Source of the DNA: PMNU01 sp035479875
Lineage (GTDB): Bacteria > Patescibacteriota > Saccharimonadia > Saccharimonadales > UBA4665
Assembly (NCBI GenBank): GCA_035479875.1
Contig: DATIIH010000009.1
Span: forward strand, 6,915-70,914
DNA: 64,000 bases
Reading direction: 5' to 3'
In this document: positions 52,913 to 59,069 of the stretch, in pieces
Position numbering within the stretch: position 1 is the stretch's first letter
How the letters are laid out: the number at the start of each line of letters is the position of its first letter
The notes under the pieces: generated by a model
Database searches by the model: none
What the model was told of the DNA's origin: nothing
What the model saw: only the letters and a program-made list of their open reading frames with translations
Made by a program: the position numbers and the translations under genes

Positions 52913-53497
52913 ATGATAGAGAGCGACTTTTCTTTGCTGGGCAGTGGTGATAAAAAGGCTGTCCGCGAGATTCTTAGATTCTCGGACTACCTTATCGATG
53001 GTGTCCTTGCAGACAAGAGACCCAACCTGCTCGTTAGATCGTTGGGGCGGGGTGATTGGTTTGGTAGAATGCCCCTCTGCCAGGAAGTTTCGGACCAAGT
53101 AACCCTGGCGGCCCATCAAATGGGTATTGCTGCCTCGCGTGAAGTATTGGCAGGCTGGCACTTTATAACCTGCCTGTCGCCTGCAGACCAACCACCGAGC
53201 GCGGACGACTTAGTTATATGCAGAACATGGGGGCAATACGACACGAGTCGTTATAACGGTTCATTCTTCGGGACGCGCCAAGAGCTAGCTGAACGTGTTC
53301 CCGCAGGGGTACGCGACGAAACCTTTGCGCCAGACTCTGTAATATATCGTCAGGTCACGCATACGCCGCTCCGACCCGGTAGCACCGCCCATGTCTGGCT
53401 CAGCACTACCCAGCACGAGCTTGCCGCTGCCGACGAAGCTTTCGTAATGGGAACGGTTAGCAGCATAGACCAGTATCCAGGTCGTCTCTGGTGCTAG
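52913..53497 (+). CDS. Hypothetical protein (194 aa)
   Basis: TATAAT (52901-52906) ends 6 nt before ATG 52913. The in-frame ATG at 52907 is directly against the box, so 52913 is chosen. The soluble product begins MIESDFSLLGSGDKKAVREILRFSDYLIDGVLADKRPNLLVRSLGRGDWFGRMPLCQEVSDQ and has two Cys in LICRTWG and ITCLSP plus a C-terminal Cys. No family is recognised. Its stop (TAG in CTAG) is shared with the convergent gene. It begins an accessory-looking stretch. Confidence 0.6.
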   Translation: MIESDFSLLGSGDKKAVREILRFSDYLIDGVLADKRPNLLVRSLGRGDWFGRMPLCQEVSDQVTLAAHQMGIAASREVLAGWHFITCLSPADQPPSADDLVICRTWGQYDTSRYNGSFFGTRQELAERVPAGVRDETFAPDSVIYRQVTHTPLRPGSTAHVWLSTTQHELAAADEAFVMGTVSSIDQYPGRLWC

Positions 53498-54426
53498 AAT
53501 ACGCCCGCTGCTGACATATATCTTTTGGCTCGTGCCCGTATGGTTCGCGGGGCATGCACTGCCGCGGCCCGCGAACTTGACACCGCAGTTTGGACCATCA
53601 AGGTAAGCTCTTCTTGCAGAAGGTCTGGCTTTACCGCATACGGGCCGCGCGACGTGCTTTGGATATTCGGCGTACCAAGTAGCGTTAGGGCTGCATACCC
53701 GGCACCCGATACAAGGCTCTTGGCGAAGGCAGCACCTGAGCACCATACTTCATACGGATCGGTTGTATTGTGTGGCGCAGCGTAGTGCGGTGAGCCGACA
53801 AGGTACTCGGCCGACTCTTCGGCAATAGCCTCTCGTGCCGTAGTGATGTCATTATCGGTACTATTCGCAAAAAATAACCGGCTAGCGTCAAACGCTTGCT
53901 GCGTGCCTGTTATACCGGCTACGGTACTCATGGCGCCAAGCGCGGGGATAAGGTTTGGATGCTGACGTATGAAGGCGCTGTATACGTCGAGTATAGAAGT
54001 GGCGAGCGAAGAGTCAAAGTTGCCCGGTTCGGGTTGCCCGGCCAGAAAGTGGTTGACTATACGAGATGCAAACGGCAGTGCATCGGCAGGCGAAGGTACA
54101 AGTGGCCGACCTTGTGCAATTCTGTCGAGCGCCATAGCGGTTGCGCCCACATAGGCGCATTGCGTAGGTGAAAATGTAGATTCCCGGTGATAGCCTGGAG
54201 CGTTGTCTGGGGTCACCAGGCGCATTTTGCCGCCTGCGGGAAAGCCCCCTCTTTCGTCCGAGTCGTTAAAGGCAAATCCGGCAAAGGCTTCAGCTACTTG
54301 TGCGTAGCTAGCGTTAAGCAATAAGACACCGCTCAGCATTGCTGAAGCAGGAGAGCTGTCGGTCGGCGTATTGCCAGCATGCATTGGGCAGCCTCTTGTA
54401 GGTTCGCCAAGACCTGTCGATGACAT
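53494..54426 (-). CDS. Hypothetical protein (310 aa)
   Basis: The Ala/Ser-rich soluble protein has helical segments such as SAMLSGVLLLNASYAQVAEAFAGFAF, TQCAYVGATAMALDRIAQG, SRIVNHFLAG and FDSSLATSILDVYSAFIRQHPNLIPALG, ending in a basic tail (RTIRARAKRYMSAAGVF). No catalytic motif, signal peptide or membrane helix is clear, and no family is recognised. TATTAT (minus strand, 54438-54433) ends 6 nt before the ATG. Its stop overlaps the convergent hypothetical gene at CTAG. Confidence 0.6.
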   Translation of the reverse strand: MSSTGLGEPTRGCPMHAGNTPTDSSPASAMLSGVLLLNASYAQVAEAFAGFAFNDSDERGGFPAGGKMRLVTPDNAPGYHRESTFSPTQCAYVGATAMALDRIAQGRPLVPSPADALPFASRIVNHFLAGQPEPGNFDSSLATSILDVYSAFIRQHPNLIPALGAMSTVAGITGTQQAFDASRLFFANSTDNDITTAREAIAEESAEYLVGSPHYAAPHNTTDPYEVWCSGAAFAKSLVSGAGYAALTLLGTPNIQSTSRGPYAVKPDLLQEELTLMVQTAVSSSRAAAVHAPRTIRARAKRYMSAAGVF

Positions 54427-54474
54427 ACATATATAATAACATATTTCGTTATATCGGACAAGTCTTGGCCAGAA

Positions 54475-54501
54475 TTGACGCCGTATTGTTTATGTTATAG
54501 T
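54475..54501 (+). promoter_or_regulatory. Promoter of the WhiB-like gene
   Basis: TTGACG (54475-54480), a 15-nt spacer and TATAGT (54496-54501), 11 nt before ATG 54513. The surrounding divergent intergenic region is AT-rich and shared with the minus-strand hypothetical gene. Confidence 0.5.
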
Positions 54502-54512
54502 GTATCTACATT

Positions 54513-54932
54513 ATGAGTGTGGCATATATTGAACGGGTTACACTGTTGCCGTCGTCTGCGCCGTACGTCACTGTGGCGGCTGAGCTTCCGCCTCCCACGC
54601 AGTCTGTACCGAAGACCGTTGCAGAGCGTATGGATGCCATAGCCGAGGCTGCCCGCTTCTTTGCGGAAGCTCTACGTGACGAAGTCGGCGAGTACAGCCC
54701 TCGGGGCAAGCAACCCTGGAAGCTCTTTGCGTTATGTACTCAGTTGGACCCCGATCTTTGCTTTCCTGAAGACACCGCCGATGAGCCAGTGATTGCACGA
54801 ATGTGTGATTTTTGCCAAGTACAGAATGAGTGTCTGTCCGCTGCCCTCAGTGACGGGCCGGGTAGGCAATTTGGTGTGCAAGGCGGACTATCTGCCGGGG
54901 CTCGCCGAGCATTCTTTAGCCCTATGTGCTAG
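54513..54932 (+). CDS. WhiB-like Fe-S cluster regulator (Wbl family)
   Basis: The 139-aa protein has a WhiB-type core in its second half: ALCTQLDPDLCFPED (C...DPdlFFP), IARMCDFCQVQNECLSAAL (CxxCxxxxxC) and FGVQGGLSAGARR (the GvWGGlt-eRr turn). The four conserved cysteines would hold a [4Fe-4S] cluster. Wbl proteins are transcription regulators tied to sigma factors and redox sensing, otherwise typical of Actinobacteria and their phages. The N-terminal 70 residues are extra. An additional Cys (DLC) and a C-terminal Cys occur. Stop shared with the malic enzyme (CTAG). Horizontal origin from an actinobacterial host is an inference. Confidence 0.8.
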   Translation: MSVAYIERVTLLPSSAPYVTVAAELPPPTQSVPKTVAERMDAIAEAARFFAEALRDEVGEYSPRGKQPWKLFALCTQLDPDLCFPEDTADEPVIARMCDFCQVQNECLSAALSDGPGRQFGVQGGLSAGARRAFFSPMC

Positions 54933-56062
54933 ACGATTTTGGCTTGCACGGCGCTTACGAGTCGTGGATCAAGCACGCTGGGGATGATGTTGTCGGCAGT
55001 GGGCGTGTCTATCAACCCGGCAATGGCTTCGGCCGCGGCTATTTTGTGCTTGTCGGTTATGGTGCGCACCCGGTTGTCGAGTGCGCCGCGGAAAACACCA
55101 GGGAAGGCGAGTGCATTATTAACTTGGTTGGGGAAGTCGCTGCGCCCGGTAGCAACTATCGCCGCTCCTGCAGCCAGCGCTTGGTCGGGCATGATTTCGG
55201 GTGTAGGGTTGGCCATGGCAAAGATAATCGGATCTTTATCCATGCTTTTGACCATCTCAGGCGTTAGGAGGCCGGGCTTGGATACGCCGATGAATACGTC
55301 GGCGCCTTGCAGGATATCTTCTAAAGAGCCGTCAATGCCAGAGAGGTTGGTGTACTCAAGTAACTTTCGTTTTTCGTCGTTCAAGTCTTGACGATTTGTG
55401 CTGATAATACCCTTGCTATCCACCGCAAAGATTCTGGGATGTGCATATAAATGGAGTAGTTTTATGATGGCCGTGCCGGCGGCACCTGCTCCGACTACTA
55501 CAATTTTGGCATCCGACAGTTCGCGGCCGGTGACTTTCATGGCGTTTATAAGTCCGGCGAGCACCACGATGGCTGTGCCGTGTTGGTCGTCGTGCATCAC
55601 TGGGATACTGAGCTCAGCCTTGAGGCGTTCCTCTACTGCAAAGCAGAGCGGCGCGGCAATATCTTCGAGATTAATACCGCCAAAACTGGGGGCGATGGCT
55701 TTTACGGCGGCTACGATCTCGTCGGCGGTGTGTACGTCCAGTACAATTGGCACAGCGTCGATGCCGGCGAAGTGCTTAAACAGCATGGCCTTACCTTCCA
55801 TCACGGGCAGCGCGCCAAGCGGGCCAATGTTGCCCAGGCCCAGTACCGCCGAGCCGTCACTCACTACCGCCACCGCGTTGTTGGTCCAGGTGTAGTCGCG
55901 CGCTTCGTCCGGGTGTTCGGCTACGTAGCTACTTACTGCAGCTACGCCCGGGGTGTAGTAGATACTCAGCTGCTCTCGGCTGTCGAGCGTATCTTTGAGC
56001 TCGATCTTAATTTTACCCCTTAGCTCTTTGTGTTTTTTTAGTGCTCTTTTTCCGTAATCCAT
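54929..56062 (-). CDS. Malic enzyme (NAD(P)-dependent, oxaloacetate-decarboxylating)
   Basis: With ATG 56062 the 377-aa enzyme has IYYTPGVAAVSSYVAEHPDEARDYTWTNNAVAVVSDGSAVLGLGNIGPLGALPVMEGKAMLFKHFAGID, IPVMHDDQHGTAIVVLAGLINAM and Rossmann VVVGAGAAGTAIIKLL, then FAMANPTPEIMPDQA. It converts malate to pyruvate plus CO2 and NAD(P)H. TACAAT (minus strand, 56074-56069) ends 6 nt before the chosen ATG, which rules out the 12 upstream codons. It is the shorter bacterial type without a phosphotransacetylase domain. Confidence 0.94.
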   Translation of the reverse strand: MDYGKRALKKHKELRGKIKIELKDTLDSREQLSIYYTPGVAAVSSYVAEHPDEARDYTWTNNAVAVVSDGSAVLGLGNIGPLGALPVMEGKAMLFKHFAGIDAVPIVLDVHTADEIVAAVKAIAPSFGGINLEDIAAPLCFAVEERLKAELSIPVMHDDQHGTAIVVLAGLINAMKVTGRELSDAKIVVVGAGAAGTAIIKLLHLYAHPRIFAVDSKGIISTNRQDLNDEKRKLLEYTNLSGIDGSLEDILQGADVFIGVSKPGLLTPEMVKSMDKDPIIFAMANPTPEIMPDQALAAGAAIVATGRSDFPNQVNNALAFPGVFRGALDNRVRTITDKHKIAAAEAIAGLIDTPTADNIIPSVLDPRLVSAVQAKIV

Positions 56063-56150
56063 GCACGTATTGTATGTGCTCAACCTGCAGAAAGCCATGG
56101 CAAAGTATGTTGTTGCGGGACAGGTGTCGCGATGGTATAGTTACAAAACT

Positions 56151-57020
56151 ATGGTAGAATTTACCCCGGAAGTCTTAGGTGCGGCGGTAGAGCGCGCCCA
56201 AAGAGCCGCCCGCGAGGGTCGAGCACTGGATGCTATCGGTGCAGATGCCGGTATGTGGGAATTGCACAGTGGTTATGCGGTGGCTGGAGGGCGTCACTGC
56301 GGTGGTTTTGTTACGCGTTTAGCACTCGAAAGCGTCCAAGCCGGCGATGTAGTCGAAGTGCTCTATACCCCGCCTGACGCCCAAGATATTAAATTATCCG
56401 CTTGGCACCCCATGATGCCTGTTGGCCCAAGCGATGGTCTTGGCGGCCAACACGGCTACTTGCGCTGGGTACGCCACGAGCCAGGCGAGATCACTCAAAA
56501 CCATCTATCCGCTGCTATCGAATTAACACCGCACCGTTCTGATGCCCAACCAGAACTTACGCGTGTTATGCTGCTGCAACCTGACTCGTTTACCGCCACT
56601 ACACTCGCTTTGTCGAGAAGCATGTCGTCCGGGGGAACAAGTTGGGGCGAGCATATATACTTTGCTCTACCAGAAGGCACGCCCGCAGACATCCGTATTG
56701 GAGGCGAGCGGTTGGATACGCTGCTGCGACCCGGCGCTGCCCAGGGGGTTGCCGCAGGCGATGCCCAATTCTGGCCAGACTTCCCCGGTGACGCAGTAGT
56801 AACTTTTCCAGATAAAGAGATTCTTCTGCAGGCAACATATACCGAGGCGGGGGGTTATACAACTGTCCAGGGCTTTGGTATGCTCATCTGGCAGCGTCCG
56901 GGCCAGCCCTCCATATGTCTAGAACCTGTGCGTGGGTATTCGCCCGAAACCGGCAATAGTGGTCTTGCTCTGCCGGCAGGCCGTCTGGCGAGCATGGCTA
57001 CGACCATTCAGATGCTCTAA
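56151..57020 (+). CDS. Galactose-mutarotase-like (aldose 1-epimerase superfamily) protein
   Basis: From ATG 56151 (TATAGT at 56136-56141, 9 nt away) the 289-aa beta-rich protein has features of the aldose epimerase superfamily: SDGLGGQHGYLRWVRHEP (HG-R-W), TSWGEHIYFALPEG (GEHxYF), and a late ICLEPVRGYSPETGNSGLALPAGRLASMATTIQML (cxEP and lpaGe-like end). The longer frame from 56061 is rejected because the -10 box lies in it. It may interconvert anomers of a hexose or hexose-6-phosphate. Identity is divergent, so the assignment is tentative. Confidence 0.65.
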   Translation: MVEFTPEVLGAAVERAQRAAREGRALDAIGADAGMWELHSGYAVAGGRHCGGFVTRLALESVQAGDVVEVLYTPPDAQDIKLSAWHPMMPVGPSDGLGGQHGYLRWVRHEPGEITQNHLSAAIELTPHRSDAQPELTRVMLLQPDSFTATTLALSRSMSSGGTSWGEHIYFALPEGTPADIRIGGERLDTLLRPGAAQGVAAGDAQFWPDFPGDAVVTFPDKEILLQATYTEAGGYTTVQGFGMLIWQRPGQPSICLEPVRGYSPETGNSGLALPAGRLASMATTIQML

Positions 57021-57104
57021 AGTGGCTCCTATGGCCTATTCCCAATTCGTAACAGATATGCTATACTTGAACGAAAGCCAATAGTAGTATAAGGTTTATT
57101 AGAT

Positions 57105-57623
57105 ATGCAATCGGTCATCCAACAAGTTGAAGCCAAGTTTAAGAAGTCTGCCGTTGTTGACGTTAAGAGCGGCGACGTCGTTAAAGTCCACCAAAAGATC
57201 CGCGAAGGCAGCAAAGAGCGCGTGCAGATTTTCCAAGGTATGGTCATCCGTACCAGCCGCAAAGACAGCCACACCAGCCGCATTACGGTTCGCCGCATCG
57301 CTAGTGGTATTGGCGTAGAAAAGAGCTTTTTGCTCCACAGCCCGCTCGTTCTAAAAATTGAAGTCACTAAGCGCAGCAAGGTTCGTCGCAACTACCTCAC
57401 CTACATGCGTGAGCGCACTGGCAAGTCGGCACGCCTAAGCAGCGTAGACTTTGACAAGCAAGCTGTTAACTCGGTACGAGATGAAGCCGCCGAGGAAGAA
57501 GAAGTCAAGATCGCCGAAGAAAAAGCTGCTGCTGCAGAAGCTGTCGCAGCCGAAAAGGCCGCAGAAGAAGCCGAGCAAGAAGCCAAAGTGGCCGAAGCCT
57601 TAGCTAAGCACGACGAAGTATAG
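57105..57623 (+). CDS. rplS: 50S ribosomal protein L19 with C-terminal extension
   Basis: Residues about 1-115 are a full L19 (IQQVEAKFKKSAVVDVKSGDVVKVHQKIREGSKERVQIFQGMVIRTSRKDSHTSRITVRRIASGIGVEKSFLLHSPLVLKIEVTKRSKVRRNYLTYMRERTGKSARL). The final about 57 residues are an Ala/Glu/Lys-rich predicted helix (EEEEVKIAEEKAAAAEAVAAEKAAEEAEQEAKVAEALAKHDEV) not found in ordinary L19 of about 115-120 aa. L19 sits at the 30S-50S interface. It has a leader with TATACT at 57062-57067 and is followed by a strong terminator. Confidence 0.95.
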   Translation: MQSVIQQVEAKFKKSAVVDVKSGDVVKVHQKIREGSKERVQIFQGMVIRTSRKDSHTSRITVRRIASGIGVEKSFLLHSPLVLKIEVTKRSKVRRNYLTYMRERTGKSARLSSVDFDKQAVNSVRDEAAEEEEVKIAEEKAAAAEAVAAEKAAEEAEQEAKVAEALAKHDEV

Positions 57624-57641
57624 ACAAATCTGTATGTATCT

Positions 57642-57669
57642 AAAAACCGCCTAAATTTAGGCGGTTTTT
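57642..57669. terminator. Intrinsic terminator after rplS (bidirectional)
   Basis: A perfectly self-complementary 28-nt sequence forms a stem of ACCGCC/GGCGGT flanked by A and T runs. It terminates rplS and can also serve the convergent minus-strand gene ending at 57683. Confidence 0.9.
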
Positions 57670-57682
57670 TATTGCGTGTAGT

Positions 57683-58117
57683 TTACGAGGTGGGCACGCC
57701 TTGGCGTCCGCAAGATAATTCCAGTGGGTGAGTAGGCAGGGGAATGATTGCAGAGACTATCATGTCTGGCATGCCGCCAAGGTCGCTCGGTACTGCGACG
57801 GTGCCATGTAGTGCCTTAAGATAGCCCGTTGTGTTGCCTCCTGCGCCGAAGATTTCGTAGCCAACGTATCCACCTTCGATGCCTGGCTTGTTTACGCTGA
57901 CGCTAACTGCCAACTGACCGCCATGACGGGCTACTGTAAAACCTGTACACTTTGCGCCGTCCAGGTTAAGAAGCTGATTATGTGCGGCAGCGTGGGGGTT
58001 AGCTGCCGGTGGATGCTCCGGTGAACTGTTGCCTGATTTGCCGTCTTGGCTGTATGCGATCATAGCTAGAGCGAGTCCAGCAGTTACGCCAATAGCTATA
58101 TTGTGACGGGCAGACAT
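57683..58117 (-). CDS. Secreted or membrane-anchored hypothetical protein (144 aa)
   Basis: The N-terminus (MSARHNIAIGVTAGLALAMIAYSQDG) reads as a signal peptide or anchor, followed by a linker rich in Ser, Pro, His, Ala (GNSSPEHPPAANPHAAAHN) and a beta-rich domain with two Cys (AKCTGF, ELSCGRQ). No family is recognised. TACAAT (minus strand, 58131-58126) ends 8 nt before the ATG. Likely extracytoplasmic. Its gene faces rplS across a shared terminator. Confidence 0.65.
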   Translation of the reverse strand: MSARHNIAIGVTAGLALAMIAYSQDGKSGNSSPEHPPAANPHAAAHNQLLNLDGAKCTGFTVARHGGQLAVSVSVNKPGIEGGYVGYEIFGAGGNTTGYLKALHGTVAVPSDLGGMPDMIVSAIIPLPTHPLELSCGRQGVPTS

Positions 58118-58179
58118 GGGACCTTATTGTATAAATATTATTTAGGTCTGGCAAGCGCAGTTTATGCTACACTGCCCGC

Positions 58180-58734
58180 ATGATTGTGGGGATAGACGAA
58201 GTAGGGCGCGGATGTTGGGCCGGGCCACTGGTGGCAGGGGCGGTTTTGCTTGGTGAGCCAATTGCTGGGCCCAACGATTCTAAAAAGTTGAACAAGAAAC
58301 AGCGTATCCGGCTGGACGCCGAAGTTAGAGTTGCAGCTCTAGGTTTTGGTTTGGGCTGGGTAACACCCGAGGAAGTCGATACACTTGGTCTTACGGCCGC
58401 AGTACGTCTGGCTATGCAAAGGGCGCTGGAGCAGATCAGGGCGCCCTACCGGCAGATCATCGTCGACGGCAACCATAACTTTTTAGCCGACAATCCCTTG
58501 GCCTCCGCGGTCATCGCTGCTGATGCCAGTGTACCGGCAGTGAGCGCCGCAAGTATTATCGCCAAAGTGGCCCGCGACAATTACATGGCTCAGCAGGCAT
58601 TTAAGTTTCCCGGCTACGGGTTTGAAAAACATGTCGGCTACGGCACTGCTGCTCACAGCCTGGCGCTCAAAACTCTCGGTGTTTGCGAGTTGCATCGCCG
58701 CAGCTACAAACCCATCCAGGCATATATAGTATGA
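58180..58734 (+). CDS. rnhB: Ribonuclease HII
   Basis: The 184-aa enzyme starts IVGIDEVGRGCWAGPLVAGAVLL (catalytic DEVGRG) and has SKKLNKKQR, DGNHNF and ASIIAKVARDNYM plus HVGYGTAAHSLALKTLGVCELHRRSYKP. It removes RNA from RNA-DNA hybrids, including single ribonucleotides. TACACT (58168-58173) ends 6 nt before the ATG. The final bases overlap yraN (ATGA), as in many bacteria. Confidence 0.96.
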   Translation: MIVGIDEVGRGCWAGPLVAGAVLLGEPIAGPNDSKKLNKKQRIRLDAEVRVAALGFGLGWVTPEEVDTLGLTAAVRLAMQRALEQIRAPYRQIIVDGNHNFLADNPLASAVIAADASVPAVSAASIIAKVARDNYMAQQAFKFPGYGFEKHVGYGTAAHSLALKTLGVCELHRRSYKPIQAYIV

Positions 58735-59069
58735 CCACCACCCAGACGGGGCGCCGCGCCGAAGCCCAAGCGGCCGTCTTTTTGGAGCGCAAAGGCTGCA
58801 CGATAATCGAGCAAAATTGGCGCACCCGGCTATGCGAAATCGACGTTATCGCAGAGCGCGGCCAAGTAATTTTCTTTTGCGAGGTCAAATATCGCAAAAC
58901 TGCCCGCCAGGGCAGTGGCCTCGACTACATCACGTCCAAAAAGTTGCAGCAGATGCGCTTTGCCGCAGAGAGTTGGGTGCATGCCCACGGCTGGCGCGGC
59001 GAATACCAGCTGTGCGCTATCGAAGTCTCTGGGCCAGACTTCCGCGTAACTGCCGCTGTCAAACTATGA
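58731..59069 (+). CDS. yraN: YraN family endonuclease-like protein (UPF0102)
   Basis: The 112-aa protein from ATG 58731 has the family core GRRAEAQAAVFLERKGCTIIEQNWRTRLCEIDVIAERGQVIFFCEVKYRKTARQGSGLDYITSKKLQQMRFAAESWV. It has the endonuclease-like E-xD-EVK residues of the Holliday junction resolvase-like fold. Function unknown. It overlaps rnhB by ATGA and converges on pepN with a 6-base overlap. Confidence 0.93.
   Translation: MTTTQTGRRAEAQAAVFLERKGCTIIEQNWRTRLCEIDVIAERGQVIFFCEVKYRKTARQGSGLDYITSKKLQQMRFAAESWVHAHGWRGEYQLCAIEVSGPDFRVTAAVKL

Noticed and set aside
52805..53191. Minus-strand ORF opposite the hypothetical gene at 52913
   Set aside because: It would cross the TATAAT promoter of the plus-strand gene and has no signal of its own.
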